A stretch of 64,000 nt of DNA from Luteimonas rhizosphaericola. GTDB lineage: Bacteria > Pseudomonadota > Gammaproteobacteria > Xanthomonadales > Xanthomonadaceae. Positions 17,891-25,705 of the stretch are shown here, piece by piece (position 1 is the first letter of the stretch; the number at the start of each line of letters is the position of its first letter). Both the position numbers and the translations under genes were made by a program. The stretch is taken from the NCBI RefSeq assembly GCF_029888045.1, contig NZ_JARXRN010000011.1, positions 1 through 64,000 on the forward strand, given 5' to 3'. The notes under the pieces are model-generated. The model was not told the DNA's origin. It saw only the letters and a list, made by a program, of their open reading frames with translations, and did no database searches.

Positions 17891-19381
17891 GTGGAGCGCT
17901 GGTCGGCGCGGGTCGACCCGCCGTGGGACATGGCGGCCTGGCGCGACGTCGCACGCGCGGCGCTGCGCGCCCAGGTGCCACCCGACGCGCTGGACTGGCT
18001 CGAAGGCGATGCGCCGGCGCCGCTGCTCGCCGCGCCCGACGTCGCCGACGCACCGGCGCGGGACGACGCGCCGCGCGTGCCGAAGGCGCTGCTCGAGCTC
18101 GCACCCGCGCTGCTGTGCCACCGCGAACCGCAGCGCCTGGGGCTGCTCTACCGGCTGCTGTGGCGCGCGACGCACGGCGAGCCGGCGCTGCTGTCCAATC
18201 CCGCCGACGCCGACGTGCGCCGCGCGCAGGCCTGGGTGCAGGCCGTGCGCCGCGACGCGCACAAGATGAAGGCCTTCGTGCGCTTCCGCGCCGTGCCCGG
18301 CGACGACAACGCCTTCATCGCCTGGTTCGAACCCGAGCACCGCATCGTCGACCGGGTCGCGCCGTTCTTCGCGCGCCGCTTCGCCGGCATGCGCTGGGCG
18401 ATCCTGACGCCGTACCGCAGCGCGCACTGGGACGGCGCGGCACTGGCGTTCGGCGACGGCGCCGTGCGCGCCGACGCGCCGCCCGACGATGCGCGCGAGG
18501 ACCTGTGGCGCACCTACTACGCGCACATCTTCAACCCCGCCCGGCTCAACCCGCGGATGATGCGCCAGGAGATGCCGGTCAAGTACTGGAAGCACCTGCC
18601 CGAAGCGCAGCTGCTGCCGGGCCTGGTGCGCGAGGCCGGCGTGCGCGTGCGCGAGATGGCCGAGCGCGAGCATCAGGCGCCGCGACGCAGGCTCGCCGGA
18701 CAGCCGGCGATCGACCCCACCCCCGCGCCCGTCGATCCGCGCACCGCTGCCGCGCCGACGCTCCAGGCGCTGCGCGACGCGGCGCGCAGCTGCCGCGCCT
18801 GCCCGCTGTGGGAGCCGGCGACCCAGGTGGTGTTCGGCGAAGGGCCTGCACACGCGCGCATCGTGCTGGTCGGCGAACAGCCCGGCGACACCGAGGACCT
18901 CACCGGGCGCCCGTTCACCGGTCCCGCCGGCCAGCTGCTGGACCGCGCGCTGGCCGAGCTCGGCATCGACCGCGCGCAGCTGTACCTCACCAATGCGGTG
19001 AAGCATTTCCGGTTCGAGCAGCGCGGCAAACGCCGCCTGCACCGCAATCCCGAGGCGGGCCACGTGCAGGCGTGCCGTCCGTGGCTGGCACGCGAGCTTG
19101 CGCTGCTGCAGCCCGAGGTGGTGGTGTGCCTGGGCGCCACCGCCGCGCTCGCGCTGATGGGCCGCGGCTTCCGGCTGATGGACGAGCGCGGGCGCTGGCA
19201 CCGGCTCGCCGATGGCGGCCGCATGCTGGCCACCGTGCACCCGGCCTGGATCCTGCGCCAGCAGGACGACGCGGCGCGCGAAGCGGCCTATGCCGGTTTC
19301 GTCGCAGACCTCGCAGCCCTAGCCGGCGTCGCCAGCGCGCCAATCGCGCCGAGGTCCGCTCCCGAAACCCGCCCCACGTAG
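17891..19381 (+). CDS. DUF4130-UdgX fusion: uracil-DNA glycosylase superfamily protein
   Basis: A 496-residue fusion. The N-terminal 270 residues are a DUF4130 domain (HKMKAFVRFR, FIAWFEPEHRIVDRVAPFFARRF). The C-terminal part is UdgX, with GEQPGDTEDLTGRPFTGPAG and the R-loop KRRLH at 380-384. In characterised UdgX proteins the His of this motif attacks the abasic site after uracil excision and leaves the protein covalently bound to DNA; here it is His384. The GTG start directly follows the radical-SAM stop. The TAG stop is formed by the GTAG of a REP, so the last residues (ASAPIAPRSAPETRPT) may be an eroded end. Confidence 0.93.
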   Translation: MERWSARVDPPWDMAAWRDVARAALRAQVPPDALDWLEGDAPAPLLAAPDVADAPARDDAPRVPKALLELAPALLCHREPQRLGLLYRLLWRATHGEPALLSNPADADVRRAQAWVQAVRRDAHKMKAFVRFRAVPGDDNAFIAWFEPEHRIVDRVAPFFARRFAGMRWAILTPYRSAHWDGAALAFGDGAVRADAPPDDAREDLWRTYYAHIFNPARLNPRMMRQEMPVKYWKHLPEAQLLPGLVREAGVRVREMAEREHQAPRRRLAGQPAIDPTPAPVDPRTAAAPTLQALRDAARSCRACPLWEPATQVVFGEGPAHARIVLVGEQPGDTEDLTGRPFTGPAGQLLDRALAELGIDRAQLYLTNAVKHFRFEQRGKRRLHRNPEAGHVQACRPWLARELALLQPEVVVCLGATAALALMGRGFRLMDERGRWHRLADGGRMLATVHPAWILRQQDDAAREAAYAGFVADLAALAGVASAPIAPRSAPETRPT

Positions 19382-19597
19382 CCCGGGCAAGCGCAGCGCA
19401 CCCGGGGCCATCTTCACCCCGCATCGCACATCGCGCATCGACCCCGGATGCGGCCTTCGGCCTTATCCGGGCTACGCGTCTCGCGCTCTTCCACATGCGT
19501 AGCCCGGGCAAGCGCAGCGCACCCGGGGACCATCCCGCATCCTTACCGCACACCGCGCCTCGATCCCGAAAGCGGCCTGCGGCCTTGTCCGGGCTAC
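19378..19597. repeat. Four alternating REPs downstream of the UdgX fusion
   Basis: REPs at about 19378-19408 (+), 19443-19476 (-), 19499-19529 (+) and 19563-19597 (-). Plus copies have the GCGCAGCGC stem and minus copies the GGCC-type stem, giving an ordered mixed array. The interval 19598-19756 shows no other feature. Confidence 0.88.
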
Positions 19598-19756
19598 GCG
19601 TTGATCCGGGCGACGCGCTCCTTTTCCACGGCCGGCCGGATTATCGGCGGCATCTGCAAGAACGGAACGTCGTCGACACGAGCGCCCGGCATGCGCCACT
19701 TCCGCCCGCCGGCGCTTCGCGCTAGCGTGCGCGGTTTCCGCATGGAGTGACACGCC

Positions 19757-20146
19757 GTGGCCGACGATGCCGGTGCCCAGGACTTCCTCGTGCTGTCGCG
19801 CGGCCAGTGGCGCCGCGATGCGTCGGCGGACGAGATCCAGTCCGCGATCGACGCGTTCTACGTGTGGATCGAGGACCACATTGCCGCCGGCCGGATGAAG
19901 ACCGGCGAACGCCTCGCACGCGCCGGCGCCACGGTGTCGGCGAAGGGCGTGACCCTCGACGGTCCGTTCGGCGAGACCAAGGAGCTGGTGGGCGGCTACT
20001 GGTTCGCGGTCGCGCCGTCGCTGGAGGACGCGGCGGCGCTGCTCGCCACCAGTCCCACGCTGGCCTGCGGGCTGTTCTTCGAGGTGCGACCGCTGGAGCT
20101 GGAACGCGCGAGCGCGCACGTGCGCAGCAACGAAACGCCCGACTGA
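19757..20146 (+). CDS. YCII/DGPF-domain protein
   Basis: A 129-residue protein of the YCII-related (DGPF) family. The name motif TLDGPFGETKELVGGYW is at 67-82, with the common C-terminal LACGLFFEVRPLE strand. These small dimeric alpha-beta barrels often sit near sigma factors or as orphan genes, and their biochemical role is uncertain. The start is GTG at 19757. The order YCII then DUF1801 is frequently seen in such two-gene units. Confidence 0.85.
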   Translation: MADDAGAQDFLVLSRGQWRRDASADEIQSAIDAFYVWIEDHIAAGRMKTGERLARAGATVSAKGVTLDGPFGETKELVGGYWFAVAPSLEDAAALLATSPTLACGLFFEVRPLELERASAHVRSNETPD

Positions 20147-20214
20147 TCCCGCACCCCTCGACGCGCAGCGCGCGGTCCGCACCGCACGCGCGCCAAGCCG
20201 AACGAGAGCCCCGC

Positions 20215-20630
20215 GTGCCTGCTGCGCCCGCCACCCGCCACGCCACCCCCGCCGACACGCGCGCCGCGGTCGATGCGCTGATGGCCACGCTCACGCATCC
20301 GCACAAGGCCTCGATCGAGGCCCTGCGCGCGGCGATCCTGGCGGTGGATCCGTCGATCGCCGAAGGCGTGAAGTGGAACGCGCCGAGCTTCCGCACGCAC
20401 GAGTACTTCGCCACCTTCCACCTGCGCGCCAGGGGATCGTCCTGATCCTGCACCTGGGCGCGAAGGCGCGCGACCTGCCGGCGGGTGGACTGGCGATCGA
20501 CGATCCCGACAACCTGCTGCGCTGGCTCGGGCCGGACCGCGCGCAGGTGACGTTCGCCGACGCCGCCGACGCATCGCGACGCACCTCGTCGCTGCAGGCG
20601 CTGCTGCGGCAGTGGATCGCATACGTCTGA
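20215..20630 (+). pseudogene. DUF1801 protein, disrupted by a frameshift
   Basis: The first part, from a GTG at 20215, reads DTRAAVDALMATLTHPHKA and EGVKWNAPSFRTHEYFATF, a typical DUF1801/YdhG-like start, and stops at 20445. The family continues in another frame from about 20430: GIVLILHLGAKARD and then NLLRWLGPDRAQVTF up to 20630. One missing base around 20424-20436 (within CTGCGCGCCAGGGG) would restore a product of about 138 residues. It could be a true pseudogene or a sequencing error. The protein fold is known but its function is not. Confidence 0.82.
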
Positions 20631-21057
20631 GCGTCCGCCGCGGCTGAGCTGCGCGACGCCCGCGAGGATGGTCCCGGGCTCACGGTCGGCCACTCGGCGC
20701 GCACCATGGCCAGCCAGGCCAAAACGCCGCCACCAGGGGCCGGCGCTCGCCGATCCGCACAGCGGACGGGACGCCGGCAGCGTCCAGTGCGCAGCGGCGA
20801 GCCGTGGATCCCGGCTTGGACATGGCGCTTCGCGCCGAAGCACCACGACCCGACATCGCACACCGAAGACGCGACGCGACCCGCCCGCGTCGCCGCGGCA
20901 GCGAGGACGCGCTGCGCTCGCACGATGAAGCCGCATATGCCCACGTTCCGCGCCCGGGCGACGGGCCCGAATGCTGCCGCGCACGGACCGTCCGGCATTG
21001 GCGTCGCCACCGCGCTTTGGGTCACACTCGCCGCCTGCCATCACCCGGACGTCCCGC
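20631..21057. other. Gene-free interval before putP
   Basis: About 430 bases in which I see no coding frame with sensible composition, no REP and no RNA. The last 50 bases before the putP ATG contain TTTGGGTCACACTCG, which could be part of its promoter. Confidence 0.5.
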
Positions 21058-22545
21058 ATGCGTTTCGATTCGCCGCTGTTCCTCACGTTTTCCGCCTACC
21101 TGCTGCTGATGGTCGGCATCGGCTTCATCGCCTGGCGGCGCACGCGCACGTTCGACGACTACATCCTCGGCGGGCGCTCGCTGGGCAGCTACGTCACCGC
21201 GCTGGCGGCGGGCGCGTCGGACATGAGCGGCTGGCTGATGATGGGCCTGCCCGGGGCGCTGTACCTGGGTGGCGCGTCGGAAGCGTGGATCGCGATCGGG
21301 CTGGTGCTCGGGGCCTGGGCCAACTGGCGCTTCGTCGCCGGGCCGCTGCGCGTGTACACCGAGCGCGCGAACAACGCGCTCACCCTGCCCGACTACTTCA
21401 CCCACCGCTTCGAGGACCGCAGCCGCCTGCTGCGGATCCTCTCGGCGGTGGTGATCCTGGTGTTCTTCGCCATCTACTGCGCCTCGGGCATCGTCGCCGG
21501 CGCGCGGCTGTTCGAGAGCATGTTCGGCCTGCCCTACGGCCAGGCGATGCTGTGGGGTGCGGCGGTGACCATCGCCTATACCTTCATCGGCGGCTTCCTC
21601 GCGGTGAGCTGGACCGACACCGTGCAGGCGACGCTGATGATCTTCGCCCTGCTGCTGGTGCCGGTGTTCGCGATCATCGGCGTCGGCGGTCCCGGCGAGG
21701 CGCTGGCGGTGGTGGAACAGGTCGATCCGTCGCGGCTGGAATGGGTGGGCACCGGCGGCGTGATCGCGATCGTCTCGCTGCTGGCCTGGGGCCTGGGCTA
21801 CGTGGGCCAGCCGCACCTGCTGGCGCGCTTCATGGCCGCCGACAGCCTGGCCACGATCCCGCGCGCGCGCCGGATCGCGATGACCTGGATGGTGCTGTGC
21901 CTGGCCGGCGCGATGGCAACCGGCTTCTTCGGCATCGCCTGGTTCGCCGCGCATCCGGAGGTCGCCGGGCCGGTGGACGCCAACCCCGAGCGCGTGTTCA
22001 TCGCGCTGTCGGAGCTGCTGTTCAACCCGTGGATCGCCGGCGTGCTGCTGTCGGCGATCCTGGCCGCGATCATGAGCACGCTGGCGGCGCAGCTGCTGGT
22101 GTGCTCGAGCGCGCTCACCGAGGACTTCTACCGCGGGTTCCTGCGCCCGCGCGCCGGCCACGGCGAGCTGGTGTGGTTCGGTCGCGCCATGGTGCTGGGC
22201 GTGGCCCTGCTGGCGATGTGGATCGCGCGCGATCCGGAGTCGCGCGTGCTGGGGCTCGTGTCGTACGCCTGGGCCGGCTTCGGCGCGGCGTTCGGCCCGG
22301 TGGTGGTGCTGTCGCTGTTCTGGAAGCGGATGACGCGCAACGGCGCGCTGGCAGGCATGCTGGCCGGCGCGGTGACGGTGATCGCGTGGAAGCAGACCGG
22401 CAGCGCGCTGTACGAGATGGTGCCGGGCTTCATTGCCGCCGTGGTGGCGATCGTGGTGGTGAGCCTGCTCGGCCGCGCACCGTCGCCGCAGCTGCAGGCG
22501 CGGCATGAACAGGTGCGGGCAACGTTGTCCGAGAACGGGTACTGA
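21058..22545 (+). CDS. putP: Sodium/proline symporter PutP
   Basis: A 495-residue SSS-family transporter with about 13 membrane helices. It opens with the PutP-like FLTFSAYLLLMVGIGFIAWR, then DDYILGGRSLGSYVTALAAGASDMSGW and the sodium-site region with SWTDTVQA. Length and motif order match PutP, which imports proline with sodium. The start MRFDSP at 21058 is chosen because the longer frame upstream has random composition. No putA is nearby, so a related substrate cannot be excluded. Confidence 0.92.
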   Translation: MRFDSPLFLTFSAYLLLMVGIGFIAWRRTRTFDDYILGGRSLGSYVTALAAGASDMSGWLMMGLPGALYLGGASEAWIAIGLVLGAWANWRFVAGPLRVYTERANNALTLPDYFTHRFEDRSRLLRILSAVVILVFFAIYCASGIVAGARLFESMFGLPYGQAMLWGAAVTIAYTFIGGFLAVSWTDTVQATLMIFALLLVPVFAIIGVGGPGEALAVVEQVDPSRLEWVGTGGVIAIVSLLAWGLGYVGQPHLLARFMAADSLATIPRARRIAMTWMVLCLAGAMATGFFGIAWFAAHPEVAGPVDANPERVFIALSELLFNPWIAGVLLSAILAAIMSTLAAQLLVCSSALTEDFYRGFLRPRAGHGELVWFGRAMVLGVALLAMWIARDPESRVLGLVSYAWAGFGAAFGPVVVLSLFWKRMTRNGALAGMLAGAVTVIAWKQTGSALYEMVPGFIAAVVAIVVVSLLGRAPSPQLQARHEQVRATLSENGY

Positions 22546-22562
22546 TCGGAGGTTGCGCGGGG

Positions 22563-22697
22563 CCCCGGATGCGGCCTTTGGCCTGATCCGGGCTACGCGG
22601 TGCAGGTGAGACGGCGTCGGCCTCGTAGCCGGATAAGCGCAGCGCATCCGGGGACCAATGCGTCTCGTAGCGCGGACACGCGCAGCGCATCCGGCAA
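22563..22697. repeat. Three REPs downstream of putP
   Basis: A minus-oriented REP (22563-22596, GGCC-type stem), a plus REP with one C missing from its CCC run (22625-22653), and a mutated plus copy (22667-22697, GTAGCGCGGACACG). These are elements in successive states of decay. The following 22698-22880 shows nothing else. Confidence 0.82.
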
Positions 22698-22879
22698 CCG
22701 ATCAGTTCGACGGCCCACGCCCCGCGCTATGCGCCCCGGCGCCCGCTCCTCGGGAGGAGTAGCGTCCGCACCCTGCGACGCTCCGGCGGGGCAGGCGTCG
22801 CCGACTGGGGGCTGCTACCGCGGGTGTTGCGGATGCGGGCGTCAGCCCGATCCGGCTACGCCAGCTGCGCCGCCCGGAC

Positions 22880-22991
22880 GCGCCCGCACGACCATGCCGA
22901 CATCCGGGCCGTCCTTCGGCGACTGGCCCGACTCGTGGAACCGCGCATTCGTGCTGGTGATGTCCGCGTGCGGAATCCCGACCGTCGCGCG
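22880..22991 (-). pseudogene. Remnant of an outer-membrane barrel gene, fused to the DUF5694 stop
   Basis: Reading on in frame from the DUF5694 stop codon, the sequence encodes RATVGIPHADITSTNARF and then HESGQSPKDGPDVGMVV. This aligns without gaps to RATFEIPDAGITIANAPF and YESGWSPTGGLDVGVIM of the intact barrel gene at 24560-25342. Over 102 bases (22890-22991 against about 24735-24836) I count 79 identities. The similarity ends at the DUF5694 stop on one side and fades near 22880 on the other. It is a broken duplicate, not a gene. Confidence 0.85.
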
Positions 22992-24341
22992 TCACTCCCC
23001 GCCGAGCGCGCGCGCCGCGTCCACCACCTCCACGCCCTGCAGCTGGCCGAGCAGGCGATCGAACCAGGCCTTGTGCGAGGCGCCGACGATCGACAGCACG
23101 CGCGCACCCGGCCGCTCGCGGAAGGTGCTGGCGATGTTGGCCACCATGCGCAGGTTGCGCGTGTCCCAGCCGGCGACGTACTGGCGGCCGAAGCGCTGCG
23201 GCGACGGCTCCGCCAGCGCCAGCGCGAAATCGCACCTCATCGGCATGGGCTGGTAGTCGGCGCCATTGGTGTGGCGGTACAGCGGCAGCAGGTCCGGCGC
23301 GTCGCGCAGGGCCTGGTCGCGCGCGCGCAGCGCCTTGCATGCGTCGGGCGCGCTGTCCCAGGCGCCGCGGATCGCGGTCGCGAACCCGTCCAGGTCGTCG
23401 ATGCGCACGTTGTCGCCGGTGTGGTCGTCGACCGGATGCACGCGCTGCAGCCCCAGGCGCACCGCCAGCGCGACGGCGATCACCGTGTTCTCGTTGTCCG
23501 AGTCGGCGCGCTTGCGCAGGCTGGCGACCAGCGCGTCGTCGAGGCCGTCGCCGGCGTGGCGCTGCGCCTCATCCAGGTGCAGCCACTGCACCAGGGCCGA
23601 GTTCGGATCGCCGGCGGCGAGGAAGGTCGCGGCCAGGCGTCGCCGCTGCGCGGGCGTGGGCGCATCCGGCCAGTCGCGGAGCTGGCGCTCTACCGCGGCG
23701 ATCGCCGCCGGCACGTCAAGCCCGGTCGAGGCCTGCGCGGCGGCGGCGTCCGGGCAGTACTGCGCGCGCCCCTCGGGATCGTAGACCTCCGGATGACGCG
23801 CCATCAGGTCGCAGGTCTCGCCGGGCATCGCCTCGATGGTGATGATCTGCGGATCGAACGCGGCCAGCTGGCGCAGTACCGGTTCGATCGCCGCGGACGT
23901 GACCTTGCCGCCGCCTTCCTGCGCCAGGTGCACGGTACCGAGCACCAGCACGCGGGTGGGGTCTCCGGACAGGCGCGCGGCGGGCGCATTGGCGGTCGCG
24001 AAGGAGGCCGATGGGCCCGATGCTGCGGTTCCGGGGACCGTGACGGCCGCCCTGTGCGATGCGGGATCCGCACCTGAGGTAGCGCCGGGCGTCGCGCCTG
24101 TTGCCGCCTGCGTCGTCACGACTGCGGTGGTGCCCGTCGCGACGGCTGCCGTTGCGAAGCTCGGCACGGCGGTGGCAGACGTTGCAGCGGCCGTGGTGCT
24201 CCTGCGGGCGGGAGCGGTTGCGGCGGTCGCGGCGGCTTCTGCGACAGCGGCAGGCGCGTCAGGCGCGTGGGAACCCTGCGCCAGCGCAGCGGACGCGGGC
24301 GCAAGGACGAGCAGCAGGACGGGCAGCAGCGGGCGATGCAT
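22992..24341 (-). CDS. DUF5694-type secreted protein with TraB/GumN-like start motif
   Basis: A 449-residue exported protein. The Sec signal MHRPLLPVLLLVLAPASAALAQG is followed by about 100 residues of Ala/Thr-rich linker, then a globular domain opening RVLVLGTVHLAQEGGG. It ends with SIVGASHKAWFDRLLGQL and VEVVDAARAL. The layout matches DUF5694 proteins, which resemble the TraB/GumN (Tiki/PrgY-like) fold with conserved His and Glu residues (GTVHLAQ, ITIEAMPGE). Whether it is a protease is unknown. It is unusual in the long linker and in ending exactly at a homology breakpoint. Confidence 0.75.
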   Translation of the reverse strand: MHRPLLPVLLLVLAPASAALAQGSHAPDAPAAVAEAAATAATAPARRSTTAAATSATAVPSFATAAVATGTTAVVTTQAATGATPGATSGADPASHRAAVTVPGTAASGPSASFATANAPAARLSGDPTRVLVLGTVHLAQEGGGKVTSAAIEPVLRQLAAFDPQIITIEAMPGETCDLMARHPEVYDPEGRAQYCPDAAAAQASTGLDVPAAIAAVERQLRDWPDAPTPAQRRRLAATFLAAGDPNSALVQWLHLDEAQRHAGDGLDDALVASLRKRADSDNENTVIAVALAVRLGLQRVHPVDDHTGDNVRIDDLDGFATAIRGAWDSAPDACKALRARDQALRDAPDLLPLYRHTNGADYQPMPMRCDFALALAEPSPQRFGRQYVAGWDTRNLRMVANIASTFRERPGARVLSIVGASHKAWFDRLLGQLQGVEVVDAARALGGE

Positions 24342-24431
24342 CACGGCCTCCGGGCGATGGCGATGGAGCCGCAGAGGGGCATCGGCGCGGCGGCGCCATG
24401 ACACGCGAACGGGGCCGGGAAATCATGGCCG

Positions 24432-24450
24432 GATGGTCACGGTGACCATC
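24432..24450. promoter_or_regulatory. Perfect 19-bp palindrome upstream of DUF5694 gene
   Basis: GATGGTCAC, a central G, then GTGACCATC: a 9-1-9 perfect dyad about 90 bases before the DUF5694 start. Its symmetry and position fit an operator for a dimeric regulator. No known consensus was recognised. Confidence 0.5.
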
Positions 24451-24483
24451 GAGCGGGGAGCGCCGCCGCGTCCGCGGTCATGC

Positions 24484-24520
24484 GCCGATCCCTCTGCCGC
24501 GCGTCGGTAGAGGGATCGGC
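24484..24520 (-). terminator. 12-bp stem hairpin downstream of the barrel gene
   Basis: GCCGATCCCTCT and AGAGGGATCGGC pair perfectly around a 13-base loop, 40 bases after the stop of the barrel gene. There is no T tract, so it may be a stabilising 3' hairpin or a weak terminator separating the barrel and DUF5694 transcripts. Confidence 0.55.
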
Positions 24521-24559
24521 TCGCGCGGGACAGCCGCGTCACGCCTGCTCGACCGCGCT

Positions 24560-25342
24560 TCAGAAATCCCAGCGGCCCGACAGCGTCACCGGCACCGACA
24601 CGCGGCTGCCGGTGTCGTTGATGCTGGCCAGGCCGAGGCCGCCGATGGCGCTGTCGTCGTCCTTCAGGTCGCCGGTGTAGCGCACGCCGCTGGCGAGTGT
24701 GACGCTGAAGGTCTCCGACACGGGCATGATCACGCCGACGTCCAAGCCACCCGTCGGCGACCAGCCGGACTCGTAGAACGGCGCATTGGCGATGGTGATG
24801 CCCGCATCCGGGATTTCGAACGTCGCGCGGATCTCGTCGGTGCGGGTGGCGCCCAGGCGCGCGCCGACGAACGGACGCGCGCTGCCGGCGGTGCCGAAGT
24901 AGTAGCGGTAGCCGACTTCCGCCGACAGCGCCTCGTAGTCGCCGAAGGTGCCGTACACCGGCAGCGTGGTGTCCAGCGCCGGCACGAACGCGCCGCCGAC
25001 CATGACCGTGCCCTCGTCGGCGCTGGTCTGGCGCACCTGGCCGACGATCTCGCGCCGCTCGTCGAACGCGTAGGCGAACTCGAGGCCATAGGTGGTGGCA
25101 AGGTCGTAGATGCGATCGTGGCTGCGCGACTCGATGCGCAGTTCGGCGTCGACGCCGGCCAGCGCCGGGTTCAGCGGGCCGAGGTCGGGCACCGCGGCGG
25201 TGGCGCCGTCGTGCACGTCGCCGCTGAGCGGCACGTCGACGCCGCCGAAGACCGACATGGACCAGCGCCCTGCCTCGGGACCGGCGGCATGCGCCGTGGT
25301 TGCGAACAGGGCGGTGAAGGGAATGGCGAGCCAGGTGCGCAT
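24560..25342 (-). CDS. Outer-membrane beta-barrel protein
   Basis: A 260-residue exported protein with signal peptide MRTWLAIPFTALFATTAHA. It has repeated amphipathic strands such as GRWSMSVFGGVDVPLSG, YGLEFAYAFDERREIVGQV, SAEVGYRYYFG and SFSVTLASGVRYTG, and ends in SGRWDF with the C-terminal Phe of BAM substrates. About 10-12 strands are likely. No specific family is recognised. A fragment homologous to residues around 170-205 survives downstream of the DUF5694 gene. Start choice rests on the signal peptide. Confidence 0.82.
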   Translation of the reverse strand: MRTWLAIPFTALFATTAHAAGPEAGRWSMSVFGGVDVPLSGDVHDGATAAVPDLGPLNPALAGVDAELRIESRSHDRIYDLATTYGLEFAYAFDERREIVGQVRQTSADEGTVMVGGAFVPALDTTLPVYGTFGDYEALSAEVGYRYYFGTAGSARPFVGARLGATRTDEIRATFEIPDAGITIANAPFYESGWSPTGGLDVGVIMPVSETFSVTLASGVRYTGDLKDDDSAIGGLGLASINDTGSRVSVPVTLSGRWDF

Positions 25343-25705
25343 GGGACTGCTCCGTAGAGGTTTGAGGTGGGGCCTCATCGAATGGCGATGGTGCGGAAGC
25401 GACGCTAGGCAGCGCGCCGTTACACAATCGTCAAACGCCGACTTGTACGAAGGCTGTACATCCCGGCCTTGGGACCGGGGCCCCACCCGCCGTCAGTCGG
25501 TCCATCACTCCTCGACGTCCCGACCACCGCACAGCGGCAGTCCTGCCAGCCGGCGGCACACCTGGCATGGGCGGCCGCGTTGGGCCCCGGCAGTGGGCCG
25601 TCCCGCCGGACTGCCCAAGGCCGCCCCGCTCGCGCGCCTGTGCCTGGTCTGGTGGACGCCCCCCGTCGCGTGCCGCGGCGGTCGCCACCCAGCCGTCGTC
25701 CGCCC
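25343..25705. promoter_or_regulatory. Upstream region of the barrel gene with TGTAC-N7-GTACA dyad
   Basis: On the minus strand a 17-bp dyad (25444-25460) lies 10 bases before TTGACG (25429-25434), a good -35 candidate; the -10 is poor. A dyad just upstream of -35 fits an activator site for the barrel gene. The remaining 25465-25705, beyond the NHL-M23 stop, shows no feature. Confidence 0.45.
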
